This document shows, piece after piece, positions 1 through 9,838 of a stretch of 25,458 nt of DNA (positions are counted from its first letter, which is position 1; every line of letters starts with the position of its first letter). Under the pieces are notes generated by a model, which searched no databases, was not told the origin of the DNA, and worked only from the letters and a program-made list of their open reading frames with translations. Both the position numbers and the translations under genes were made by a program. The stretch lies in the NCBI GenBank assembly GCA_000934455.1, contig KN886024.1, positions 9,940 to 35,397 on the forward strand. The letters run 5' to 3'. The DNA is from Apostichopus parvimensis (lineage: Eukaryota; Echinodermata; Holothuroidea; Aspidochirotida; Stichopodidae).

Positions 1-102
1 AAGAAGACTTTATCAATTGTTTTTGCCATTGTAAATCAGTTTCTTGTTATATTATATAAAAAAAAAACAATAGTATAGTAAAGGGGACATATTGATTCTT
101 AC

Positions 103-1721
103 CCGTCGGCTTCTGTAGGACATTGATTGAGAGCAGGTCTGGCTTGTCCTTTGACACAGACAATGGCAATCGCCAAAATGAGAAACTTGAGTATCGCCTG
201 AAAGTAAAAAAAAATGTGACATGGTCAAATTAAATAATACACCTAGTTCACAATACCAAACCACAAAACTAACACTCAAGTAAATGATTCCGAATTAAAG
301 ATGTCTGAATTGTCATTTCTGGTGAAGACTTCGAATGCAGTGATACATATGCATGTCAACGATAATACAACATACTGTAGGCTACACATAAAACAATAAT
401 AGTGATTAGTGAATAATGAAACACTTAGGCTCGAAAAGTACATGTTGTTTTTATCCGCCCGAATGACGCCACACTTGAAAAAGGTGACCCCTCCCCCTCG
501 CCCACCATAAACTATGATGACTACATAATAATCTCACGATCACATCCTCTCCTTGGTAAAATCCTGTATCCGATCGCATCTGAATTTGGTGCAATTGCAC
601 GAATTCGTCGTTTTAATGGTAATACATCGATGAGTAGAATTGGTATTTCAGTACAACCTGCACTGACAACAATTAAATTGTACATTGCAGTATTTATTTG
701 TTGTATAGATCAATCTGGGATGCCGATTAACTAGTACGGCTTCTTATCTATCAGATGCTGTCTTACTATAACGTTAAAGGCCACAGTGAAGGAGGGTACT
801 GTCATGTCATCAGTGTGGAAGCTGGTCACTTCGCCCAACAACCATTTCGACCAACTGCCATTTCATTTCGCCCAACCTAACCATTTCGCCCAATATGGCA
901 GTTGGGCGAAATGGTTGTTGGGCGAAGTGACCAGAAAGCAACAGTGTAATTATTCGCTGCACATATTTTATAAGATTTGTTTCTTTCCAAAAATCGTGTT
1001 GACTTCTGCTTAAATACAAACGTTACACGCCGAAACAATTCGATTGACTCACTTATAGTAACATCCTATAGCGTATAAACATATATATGTTTTTTGGAGC
1101 CTAAGGGATCACACTAGTGTGGCTACAGATTTGTTGGGAAAGAGTTTCCCTTTAGTCACAATTATTAGCTCACGTGTTTCTTCCCACGAATCAAATCGAA
1201 AGGAAGCTCATTTGTAGCATTGTTATTGCCAGCCTACACATTCACGGCATTTTAAGAATTGAAGAAGCTTTTGGAAATTGTATACTGAAGCGAAGTATAT
1301 TCCCATGAAATTTAGCTGTCAAGGTTGACTTGTAATTCCATGAGTAAATTTGCCTGTCAATTTCTCATATTCTATTTTTTATGTTACAGAATTATCTTAT
1401 GATCAAAATTTCTCTGTCGAAATGCTCCTCGAACATAGGGGAAAGACATTGTGAACCATAAATATATACAATTCAATTTCGTTAAGCAAAAATTGCCTTA
1501 CAGTAAAACATATATGTAGTCGACTAAATTTCCCTCATAATACAAATACAAATAATTCCCTCATAATACAATACAAATACAAATAATACAAATTTTCGTC
1601 CAGACCAATTTCTTGTTGTCTTAATAGAATAAATAATAATTAAAAATTATACATTTTTCTAAAACGTTAAAGATAAAAAGCAGCAATGAAAAAGGAACAA
1701 GTTAAGTATTCGACTTACCAT
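103..1721 (-). CDS. Secreted protein of unknown family, N-terminal part (exons 1-2)
   Basis: Exon 1 ends with the start codon (1721-1719), followed at once by a strong donor GTAAGT (1718-1713). Exon 2 is 197-103, with a pyrimidine-rich TTTCAG acceptor and a GTAAGA donor (102-97). Joining them in phase 0 gives a classic signal peptide, MAILKFLILAIAIVCVKGQA, then a mature start with one cysteine (RPALNQCPTEAD). Cleavage is likely after VKG or GQA. The exon ends in phase 2 and the rest of the protein lies beyond the left edge, so the family cannot be named. The secreted nature is inferred from the basic residue, the hydrophobic core of about 12 residues and the small residues at the cleavage site. 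The intron (198-1718) holds a 39-bp-arm hairpin (822-934) and short AT-rich repeats, nothing coding. The exon pairing is inferred from splice sites and phase, not from homology. Confidence 0.6.
822..934. repeat. Near-perfect long hairpin (39-bp arms, 35-base loop)
   Basis: The arm 822-860 is the reverse complement of 896-934 with a single mismatch. The loop (861-895) carries two further copies of the internal word CATTTCGCCCAA, so the whole element is built from one short motif in both orientations. It lies in intron 1 of the secreted-protein gene. The two opposed reading frames here are a side effect of the palindrome. It is probably a MITE-type or palindromic satellite unit; no target duplication was found. 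Confidence 0.85.
1527..1592 (+). repeat. Short AT-rich tandem duplication
   Basis: The words CCCTCATAATACAAATACAAATAAT and a close variant occur twice back to back, followed by further AATACAAAT units. It is simple intronic sequence with no visible function. Confidence 0.6.
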
Positions 1722-1805
1722 TATATGGTTGTTTTCGTCGTTGAACGAGTAGTCACAAGTTGAGAAAATGCTGTTGAATTCTCGAGAGCAGAAGGTTTTG
1801 TCTCA

Positions 1806-1832
1806 ATCACTGAATATTCCTGCTCTTTTATG
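1806..1832 (-). promoter_or_regulatory. Candidate TATA box and initiator for the secreted-protein gene
   Basis: On the minus strand a CATAAAAG box (1832-1825) lies about 105 bases upstream of the ATG. It is followed by an initiator-like TCAGTG (1813-1808). The box-to-initiator distance of about 21 bases is a little short, so the true start could be somewhat further downstream. A TATA-containing promoter with a short 5' UTR would suit a strongly regulated secreted gene. This is inference from motifs only. Confidence 0.35.
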
Positions 1833-2221
1833 CATATTCTGAATAATAGAAAACGTGACCAAATTCAGAGTAAGGCCTTCATCTCCACGTCTGTTTATAC
1901 GTCATGATTTTCCCTTTATTGTCTTCCTTTCATTATTTACATAGAGAAACAGGTTTCGTTACTATTTTTATCTAGCAATTTCTTTCTTTTCTTCTCTCTT
2001 TTTGCATTTTCTATTTTGGTTTCACATTGTTCGCCAAAAGTGAGAATTAGTCGTATTATTAGAAACAAAACCAGCCATTGGAGAAATACCGGTTTATATT
2101 CGAGGTCATTACAGGTTATGAAAGATACCCTTGCAACTTTCACACCTGATTCATTCAATCCCGGATCTCACATGATAATAAAAAAAAATCACCGTCCATT
2201 ACACACACTTAAAGGCACTGT

Positions 2222-2288
2222 GGAGGACCTGGGGAGGGGCACGCACTGGGGAGGACCCGGGGAGGGGCCCGCACTGGGGAGGACCCGG
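2222..2288 (+). repeat. GC-rich 28-bp minisatellite, about 2.4 copies
   Basis: Copies begin with GGAGGACC at 2222, 2250 and 2278. The unit alternates GGGGAGGGGC and GCACTGG. It stands out sharply from the AT-rich surroundings. It is preceded by TTAAAGGCACTGTGG, a word resembling the ends of TTAA-flanked MITEs such as the one at 17062-17433, so it may sit inside the remains of such an element. Confidence 0.75.
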
Positions 2289-2966
2289 CTACGACTTCTT
2301 TGTTTTGGCATTATTTGGCAAATTAGCTGCAAAGTTACAAAAATAATCTTGCTCAAAACAGGGCACATAGGCTATAGTGGAATTTTTAGCACGCTTCGCC
2401 GACGCAGACATTTCCTACTTTTTTATTATATGTACAGCCTTTGCAAAGCTATTTCGGTAGTATTTTTTAAATGTACCGAAACTTGTCCCCCGACCCTCAA
2501 AATATGGTGGTTGCACTCATAATGTACAGTGGGTCAATTTAATTATTAACCCTACAAGGGATCATAAGAACTATTCAAAAGATTCGCCGAATCGGACAAA
2601 CGTAAAACAGGTGAGAATATTTAGAAATCTGGTGACAAATACTCCCATCAACTAATTGTCAGCAATAATTAGAAGGAACAAAGCTAAACGTGTTCTCCTG
2701 TTGCTTATGATAGAAGTGTTTCTCAGGTTAAAGGAGCCTTGAACCAAAATAACAACAATAGCGCTGACGTCTTGGACATCCTTGTCAAGTGTTGACCTTT
2801 TAGGTCAACACCTTCTAGGGTCAGTGCTGATGTCACGACCTTCACAGGCAAGTATTGTTTCTACATGCTGATTTGATGTCATGCCAAAAAGTTGAGTCCA
2901 TGGGATGATATCTTGGGAAATCGAATATGATTAGGGCTTTTACTCCCAATAAAGGGTAGCATGCAA

Positions 2967-2997
2967 GGGAGTGGAGGGGGAGGGGGAGGGGGAGAGG
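2967..2997 (+). repeat. Polypurine G-run tract
   Basis: Three runs of five G separated by single A (2976-2992), flanked by shorter G runs, form a polypurine stretch with possible triplex or quadruplex character. It is intergenic and no function is visible. Confidence 0.5.
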
Positions 2998-3464
2998 TCA
3001 AATCCTTATCCAACCAATAATACTGTTGACAGATGCATTTACAAAATATCACCAACAACTTCACCATGGAAACTGCTATGGTGATGTGGATTTGACCTAA
3101 AGTCTCACAGAATTTCCGGCAATTTTGTTAAGCGATCCATTTCAGTCACAGGAATAATCGTTAATGTGTACATTTTACGATTTTGTTTTGCCCATTTTCA
3201 TGGTCTGAGCTGGGAGTTACAAATTCCTGGTCTAAATAAGTGACAAACAAGATTAAAATAGCAAGAAACAAAATATAAGAAAGGACGAAAAACATGATAA
3301 ATTTATCACCTCTATTTTTCTCTGTATTACTAATAAAATAATTCAATAATATGTAAACCCATTAGCAATGATAATTACAATAAGTGTACACATAGGCATC
3401 AAAGACAATTTCGTTCTTCACTGAAGTTAGGAAGGGGGCATAGGGGTTGTTTTTCCCCTCCCCC

Positions 3465-3994
3465 CGGTGGCGGAGCGTCCATACAGTCAGGGAGGGGATG
3501 CCCCCCTCCCCCCTGACGGACTCAAATGGACTGCTGGCGCTCTTTTCAGATTTTTACCACTTTTTACTTATTCGCGATTATTGACTTTTTATTGCGCTCT
3601 CATCTACCTATTGACATTAGTCACATTTTGTTGGTGTAATGTTCTGACAAAATGTTCTAACGGCGGTCTTTAATTTATCGGCACTTCCGTTGTACGAAAC
3701 TATTTCCAGGAACTGTACGGGGTTTTCGATCTATTTTTAGACGATACGCCACGCGCAATGGCTGAAATAGTAATAAACACCAAACTTTAATTCGGCATGC
3801 AGTTTACGTTATACGCCGCTCCATGATCAGTGTGTTGGAAAGGGTAATTTCCGGCGATCTAGGGGAGTATCTTTACTCAAAAAATTTCTGTACGCTCCGA
3901 GCCAACCTGTGGTGGCGCTCCGCTTAGATAGTGTAGAAAGCGCCCCTACAGACCATTCTCGCCCCCCTGACCAATACCCCTAGCTCCGCCACTG
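3465..3994. mobile_element. hAT-like non-autonomous DNA transposon (MITE), about 530 bp
   Basis: The left end CGGTGGCGGAGC and the right end, read on the opposite strand as CAGTGGCGGAGC, form 12-bp terminal inverted repeats with one mismatch. CAGTGGCGGA-type ends are typical of hAT transposons. The flanks are near-identical C-rich octamers (CCTCCCCC at 3457-3464, CTCCCCCC at 3995-4002), compatible with the 8-bp target duplication of hAT, although low complexity weakens this. A sub-terminal hairpin, GTCAGGG against CCCTGAC, lies at about 3488-3517. No transposase is encoded. Confidence 0.55.
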
Positions 3995-4135
3995 CTCCCC
4001 CCTCCACAACCCTTAGCCCCTTTCTCACTTCCTCATCCACCACCCCACCCAGGGAAAACATGGGAGAAAGAATAGTGCTCTCTTTCTCATAGAATACTTA
4101 AGGAAAATTTGTAAAGGTCTTAGATGACACTAAAA

Positions 4136-4785
4136 ATGGTACCTATTGATATCAATGTCCCAGGGGTCCAGCCTGTGCCTAAACAGTACACCCCCTTGAT
4201 GTAATCACAAACTAACCACAATACTGTCCTTAAGTAATGGTTCTTTAAATGGTACCTATTGATATCAATGTCCCAGGGGTCCAACCTGTGCCTAAACACC
4301 CTTTTGATGTAATCCCAAACTAACCATAACACTGTCCTTGAGTAATGGTTCTTTAAATGGTACCTATTGATATCAATGTCCCAGGGGTCCAACCTGTAGC
4401 TAAACACCCCCTTGATGTAATCACAAACTAACCACAACACTGTCCTTGAGTAATGGTTCTTTAAATGGTACCTATTGATATCAATGTCCCAGGGGTCCAA
4501 CCTCTGCCTAAACACCCCCTTGATGTAATCACAAACTAACCACAATACTGTCCTTGAGTAATGGTTCTTTATTGGTACCTATTGATATCATGCCCCAGGG
4601 GTCCAACCTGTGCCTAAACACCCTCTTGATGTAATCACAAACTAACCACAATACTGTCCTTGAGTAATGGTTCTTTAAATGGTACCTGTTGATATCAATG
4701 TCCCAGGGGTCAAACCTGTGCCTAAACACCCCCTTGATGTAATCACAAACTAACCACAATACTGTCCTTGAGTAATATTTCTTTT
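4136..4785. repeat. 108-bp satellite, six tandem copies
   Basis: Copies begin with GGTACCTRTTGATATC at 4139, 4251, 4359, 4467, 4574 and 4681. Spacings are 112, 108, 108, 107 and 107 bases. The 112-base first copy carries a small insertion. A unit of 108 is 36 codons, so one minus-strand frame stays open through several copies and reads as a 36-residue peptide repeat. It has no start or splice context that would make it a gene, and indels break the frame in copies 5-6. The array abuts the 3' end of HGH1 and may supply its 3' UTR. Confidence 0.9.
4568..4573 (-). terminator. Candidate HGH1 polyadenylation signal AATAAA
   Basis: AATAAA on the minus strand lies about 325 bases downstream of the HGH1 stop, in the fifth copy of the 108-bp satellite. 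The other copies read TTAAATGG at this point and lack the hexamer. No nearer AATAAA was seen between 4898 and 4573. Use as the true cleavage signal is inference. Confidence 0.35.
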
Positions 4786-4897
4786 CAAAGTAAATTTAGA
4801 TCACTTGTTTTTTCCTAAAGGATTCTCAACTTGCAAATTCCGCCAAATATCCAAAATTTTTGTTGATTTCTTTCTTTCTTTCCCTCTGAAAGTTGAG

Positions 4898-7800
4898 CTA
4901 ATTTCTTGCCAGATCCTCATCAACTACCCTTGGGTTCTCAGCATTCAACTTGTCAAACTTTTCTCTCATTTCGGTAGGAATCTCGACTTGCTCCAAGTTC
5001 TCCATTCCAGGGCTAGGTTCATCTCCGATCAGGTGTTGTATCAAATCCTGGCATATATCATTTAGCTGTTCATTTCTCTCCCATTTGTCAAACTCCCTCA
5101 TAATGATGTAGGTACGCTTGGCTTTCATCATTTCTCTTCCTGGTTTGGTGGTACATAACTGGAAAAGAAATAGATCTATATGAAAGAAAAGGCCTGCCAC
5201 AAAAAAAATGTTGTAATCATCTTGTGAAATGGTTTCTATATTTTGATATTGCCCCAGCATGCCTTGAAATGTGAAAAAAAAAGTTCTTCTTTTTTTTATA
5301 AAATGAAGAGCATTCATTTACAGTTGTCTGTGTGTTAAATGATACACCACTGACAGAAATATAAGTGTGATTTATCTCATGAAGCTTTTCGCACAAAATA
5401 TGAATGATTGCAATTGACCAAAATATTTCACCAAGGATAATCATCAATCGAAATGATAAATGAATACATTTCGATTCCCAACCCTTTTTCTTTTCTGTTT
5501 TCCTTCTTTTCTTGGGGGGAGGGGGAGGGGGAGGGGGAATGTAAATAACAGTACAAAAGACATGAAAAGACCAGACTGGAAACTTTCAAAACTTTTAGCA
5601 TTACTTACATCATTTGAATGAAAACATCACAAATCAATCAAATGACTTGCATTTTCTGGGATAAAGTATCCAATTTCATCTAAGAATGTACCAAATGCAG
5701 CTCACAAGGCTTCTGAAGACAGCTAGCTGAGTTTCAACAGTAAAAGTTTATGCAATCAAAGTGCATATGCAATATTAATCAACTGCTTTTCAAATTTGAA
5801 AAAGAATCTTCAAAATTGCACAAAAATGTCCAAAATGATCTATGATGATTAATTGCATCCTCTAACTCATTTTTTAGCAAGAAATGCAAGTGAGAGCTAC
5901 AAGTCTTTTCATTTTCCCACTGAGTGTATACATGGCTGCCTAGTATCATAGAATTTACAATCTAAATTCAATTTTAACATATGAATAAACCATTCTAATA
6001 GAATGATGTACTATTTACTACTTTTAAATCGACCCTACTATCATTACTGAAGTAGAGAGGTGTAAAAGTTTGAAGATAAGTTTGGCCTTCCATTGGTCAC
6101 CCAGTCGGCACAATTCTTTTCTATACTGTAGTGTCATTGTCCCGCTTCAGAGCACTCGTACTGTCAGTACGAGCGGTATGAAATATCACATTTCTATCAG
6201 ATCAAGGTTAGGAACTGTTTGGACTGTCAATACCAGTGCTTTCAGAGCATGATATTGGAGTACAGTTTAGAGAGGTATTAGCATTAGGAAATTGTCCCAA
6301 CTGGCTGCATTGGTCCCTTCTACTCCTAAAATGTATGAAGGGGCAATAATATAAGAACTACAACAGTACACCAGTAGCAGCTCTATGAATGAATAACAGG
6401 AGTTACAGTAGAAATATAAATGTGAGAAACAAAGATTGAATACAGTTGAATCTGCATTGACCTCTGGAAAGATATAACAAAAGTTTACATTAAAAAATTA
6501 TATTAATTTCAAACCATGTTGGTATCAGAGAGTGTAAAGGGTGTGTGTGTGTGTTGGGGTGGGGGGGGAGGGGTGGGGTATTTGGTTGTTAAAAAATTCA
6601 CTGCCATGATTGGACTTCACATTTGAAATGACATTTCGTTTGTAACAATTTTGTTTTTTTAGATAAGGGGGAGGGAGGGGGGTAGAAAGGGGTGGTAAAT
6701 TCCCCATGCATTATACTGGAGATCAATCTCCTTAGATGGTTTCGGTACCTTTGTTAATGTATCAATAAGCAGTTTCCTGATAGCTGGATCCGGTTCTCTC
6801 TCTTTATCCTCATCCAGATACTGTAAGTCTTCGGGCATCCCCTCCATCTCGTCCTCATCTAGCTGCTCAGGACCGGCGAGAGGCAGGAGCAAGTACGGGA
6901 GGATGTCTACAGAGTCTGATAGCAGCCATTCATGATAATCTACGGGGAGAAGGTTCAGTGCATCAGCAACACATTACAAAAAAATGAAAAGAAATCACTA
7001 AAAAGTAGGTACAGTGCATTGGTACGTTAACAGTTGTTTCCTTCTTTGATTTCAGAAAGGTTTTTTCTTCAATTATTTTCATCTTATTGCAAATCCTCAG
7101 CACCCCTCATCCCCCCCCCCCCAAACTCCAACAGAAGCATAGCCAGACTTTTTTTTTCATTTGGTGGACTCATGTAGGGGGATGGGGGGGGTGGGGAGGA
7201 ACTGGGACAGAAGGTAAGCATTTATGAAAATAGCTTATAAAATTACATTTCAAGTTGAGCTTTGCAACCTTTACCTGTGTCTAGGACTACGTAATCTTAA
7301 AAAAAAAAAGCTCTTAATTGGCAAGTTTTTCAGTCTATAACCTCTGCTATTGCATGTTGCACTTATATGGACAAGTTACAGGTTCGCCGTGAAATGTCCA
7401 CAATCGTTCAAGTTGTTAACAGAACTCAGGGACTCTAGCCCCATGCCTACTGTAGTTACGCTAGTGCCCTCCTGTGATGACATACACCACCAACCTATCT
7501 CAAAGCAGCAGTTTTTAAGAGCTGTCACCACGCCTCTCCTTCTGACATCTGAGGCTGTGTACTGTGTGTAAGGTAGAAGACGTTGTATAACACACTGGTC
7601 TTTGTCCAGAATGAATTTCCTCGCTTCGGAGTGTTGCGTCAAGTTTGCTAAAACAGAACCGAGAGGATGGAGAGCCGCTTTAGGATTGTAACCTTGCTTA
7701 CAGAAGACTTCCACCAACTTTGCTAAATTTATCATCATCCCTCCAGTGTCACTCTGGTTTTCCAAGCAAGCGAGAATGTGACCACAACTGTGACTATTCC

Positions 7801-8155
7801 GTGACAGGTTGGAGAGGACCGTACACGACTGATCCGCAAATTCAAACGAGGAATCACAAATGGTCGAAAGAAGTTTCGATATGACGGCTTCCTTTTCGGT
7901 AACTCTTGGTGCGGTTTTGTCGTATGAACATAGGTTAATGAGTGCTTTGAATACATCTTCCACGAATGATTTATTAGCGTCTTCTACTAATTCGAGAAGA
8001 GCAGCTACAATGTTTGGCAGCCGTGTTTCGAGTGAGCGCAAGCCTTCTTCGGAACCCGAGAGACCGACCACATATTCAAGAGCTTTCTCTCTCAGTGCTG
8101 GTTTGGAAGATTGGGAAAGAAATGAGACAAATTCATCCAAGACTGTTTCATCCAT
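4898..8155 (-). CDS. HGH1: HGH1 homologue (chaperone adaptor for eEF2 folding)
   Basis: There are three coding exons on the minus strand: 8155-7495, 6939-6749 and 5158-4898 (stop). Phases 1 and 0 join cleanly to 370 aa, close to the roughly 390 aa of the human protein. HGH1 is a cytosolic armadillo-type protein that helps the TRiC/CCT chaperonin fold translation elongation factor eEF2 (established for the family). Exon 1 (residues 1-220) is the N-terminal Hgh1 domain, ending in the hallmark RRRGVV and NCCFE. Exons 2-3 hold the C-terminal domain: YHEWLL, LLLPLAGPE, DLQYL, DKEREPD and IRKLL, then IGDEPSPGMENLEQVEIP. The start context AAGATGG is a strong Kozak match. The introns contain G-rich tracts and a 9-bp palindrome (6155-6173) but no other gene. 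The TAG stop is followed by the 108-bp satellite. Confidence 0.93.
5514..5537 (+). repeat. G-quadruplex motif in HGH1 intron 2
   Basis: Four G runs (6, 5, 5 and 5) are separated by single A. This matches the strict quadruplex pattern on the plus strand, which is the template strand for HGH1, so the transcript carries the C-rich complement. Confidence 0.6.
6155..6173. repeat. Short perfect palindrome
   Basis: CTCGTACTG and CAGTACGAG flank a single T, giving a perfect 9-bp-arm palindrome within HGH1 intron 2. No function is apparent. Confidence 0.5.
6541..6692 (+). repeat. (GT)n tract followed by two G-quadruplex motifs
   Basis: A GT dinucleotide run (6541-6554) leads into GGGG-T-GGGGGGGG-A-GGGG-T-GGGG (6556-6578). 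A second set of G runs (5, 3, 6 and 4) follows at 6667-6692. Both fit quadruplex patterns on the plus strand and lie just downstream, in transcript sense, of HGH1 exon 2 (6749). Confidence 0.55.
7109..7200. repeat. C-run and G-run pair in HGH1 intron 1
   Basis: A run of about 14 C (7109-7122) is followed about 55 bases later by G runs 5-8-4 (7178-7200). The two tracts are complementary and could pair in the pre-mRNA or in single-stranded DNA. Confidence 0.4.
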
Positions 8156-8246
8156 CTTGTTTGTTGTAGAAGAAATGTCTCATTAACCAATGGTCACTGT
8201 AAGTTAACTGTAATTATGGTGATTCCACCAGTCTTGTGGATTCAAC
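8156..8246 (-). other. HGH1 5' UTR part of first coding exon, with upstream splice acceptor
   Basis: Directly upstream of the HGH1 ATG the minus strand has a pyrimidine-rich tract ending TTTCTTTCTTAG, then GTTGAATCC from 8246. This looks like a true splice acceptor, so HGH1 probably has at least one noncoding first exon further upstream (see the donor at 9567). Confidence 0.5.
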
Positions 8247-8542
8247 CTAAGAAAGAAATAAGGAAAGGTCAAAGATTAACAGATGCTTCAAACTGAGGTT
8301 TGGAACATATAAACAACGCATGATTAGTTTGAATATGATGACTAAATAGAATATTGAAGAAGTTGGTGTTTTGTATTGCTAAATCTTTACATCATACTTC
8401 TGAGCTCTAGCTTTTACAAGTTACAAACTTTAAAATTACCTGAAATTGTAGACTTGTATGTACAGGTATATTTATGTTAAAGTATACTACACATGTCACA
8501 TGCTTACCATCAAATTACAAGTTTACTCCTCACTAATATCAA

Positions 8543-8735
8543 ATGACTGGTATAACACCAGATGAAAAACATCATTTTAAACAAAGATATGTCAGAACGA
8601 GAAAGAAGCAACTTTGCGTTTCAATTTCAGGTGTTAGACTTTGGAATTCCCTGGATGATAGCATTAAAGTAGCAAGACTTTACGTTTATTCAAAGAAGAG
8701 TATAGGCAAAAATTATTGTTTCATTGTTATTGTCA
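8543..8735 (+). mobile_element. Frameshifted C-terminal remnant of a LINE reverse transcriptase
   Basis: The frame reads RYVRTRKKQLCVSISGVRLW then NSLDDSIK, the conserved tail of many LINE ORF2 proteins (basic segment, SxxGxxLWNSLxxxIK). After IK the expected continuation, KTLRLFKEEYRQKLL, is found in another frame, so the copy is broken by a frameshift at about 8665-8675. No upstream reverse transcriptase core is visible, so it is a 5'-truncated dead copy. It sits between HGH1 and PGAM5, probably within a 5' intron of HGH1. Confidence 0.5.
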
Positions 8736-9561
8736 TCATTGTCATGTCACAATTCAAAAGTTGGAGAAAACCACTGATATAGACATACGGATGTGTCAAA
8801 ATTTATACAGTATCACATTTCCTTTCCAAATAAAATGTTACCTATTGGTCATGACGTAAATACCAACTTTGAGAATTGCATTTATTTATAATTAGGAATG
8901 CCTATAATTAAAATGCTTTTGGTTTCCTTCTCTCTCTCCATATCTCTTAGACTTTATTATACCACAGCATATCTTTCTTTTCACAGTCTAAATGCATTTT
9001 GACTCCAGATTGGTATTGGCGTACACAGTGAATCAGCTCGGAACCATTGTGGCACAAGATCTGACCAGACGTCCCCAGTTTTCAGGGGACAGTCCCTGGA
9101 CTTCATGTATCGATGCCAGATTAAAAATTATCTCCAGATTTTAGATCCTGTCTTGGAAATATCCTTTTATTTGCAAAAGGCTACAGTTAATTCAGTTTTA
9201 AGTCTTTAGCCTCCTATTTGTAGGATCAGCTTGAACCTACAGACGCATAAGCCTAGCGTTCCTAACTTATGATTGAAGAGAAACATAAACAAGAAAACGT
9301 TGAGTCCACTTTAATTGTACAAATGATCTAATAATATAGCTAGGCTAGGTCGATTGGTTAGGCCTAGACTATAACGTAAGGTCTAATATACGTTAGTGTA
9401 GGCTAAGTAGAATAACTAACGTTACAGGTTACCAAGAATGTCTCGAGAATCAATTAATTAAAGCAGTGACAATCTTTTAATCATCAATTACTACTATGGC
9501 ACTTTAACTACATTGCAATCCTACTACTATCGTGCCGAATGATTCTTGAATATGTCTCCAA
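8736..9561. other. Gene-free stretch between HGH1 and PGAM5
   Basis: No coding frame has recognisable similarity. A small inverted repeat, GTCCCC against GGGGAC, lies at about 9073-9092, and the sequence is rich in TAGGCCTA-like words at 9340-9410. If HGH1 has the proposed upstream exon, this is its 5' intron. Confidence 0.45.
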
Positions 9562-9838
9562 ACTTACACGTGTAGCCTAATGCGGCAACTGCTTGTGATC
9601 GATGGCACCTCAGTGTGAAACTTACTATAGTGTTTATCTGAATGGGAAATTCCCTATATTCACACCGTGCATGGTGAATTTTGACTGTCTTACATACTGT
9701 TACACACAGTACATTAGTATTGTTAGTACACACTGTACAGCCATGTGACAGTCGCTGCCGACCTACGAATACGATTGCAGACATGCAGTAAGATCATACA
9801 GTTGAAATATATGCAATTGAGTTATTTGATAGAGCAAA
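9562..9838. promoter_or_regulatory. Probable divergent HGH1/PGAM5 promoter region
   Basis: On the minus strand a consensus donor GTAAGT (9567-9562) follows a stretch without other signals. It could end a noncoding HGH1 exon that splices to the acceptor at 8247. The PGAM5 start codon lies at 9839 on the plus strand. Both genes may therefore start within this block of about 270 bases. No TATA box stands out. The shared-promoter reading is inference from splice sites and orientation. Confidence 0.35.

Larger units (their letters stand above)
1850..4135. other. Intergenic region between the secreted-protein gene and HGH1 3' flank
   Basis: No credible gene is visible on either strand. The region holds a 28-bp GC-rich minisatellite (2222-2288), a polypurine tract (2967-2997) and a hAT-like MITE (3465-3994), listed separately. 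A 168-codon open frame at 2016-2522 crosses the minisatellite and shows no family resemblance. The other open frames are short and low in complexity. Confidence 0.6.

Noticed and set aside
786-1019. Opposed 69-75 codon frames
   Set aside because: They mirror each other because they cover the long palindrome at 822-934.
2016-2522. 168-codon plus-strand open frame
   Set aside because: It crosses a GC-rich minisatellite, has no domain or family resemblance and no splice or start context. It is probably a chance frame.
4120-4759. Minus-strand frames encoding a repeated 36-residue peptide
   Set aside because: The frame stays open only because the satellite period is 108 bases, and small indels break it between copies. 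There is no evidence of expression.
9073-9112. GTCCCC/GGGGAC short inverted repeat as a transposon end
   Set aside because: The arms are only 6 bp and no matching second end or target duplication was found nearby.
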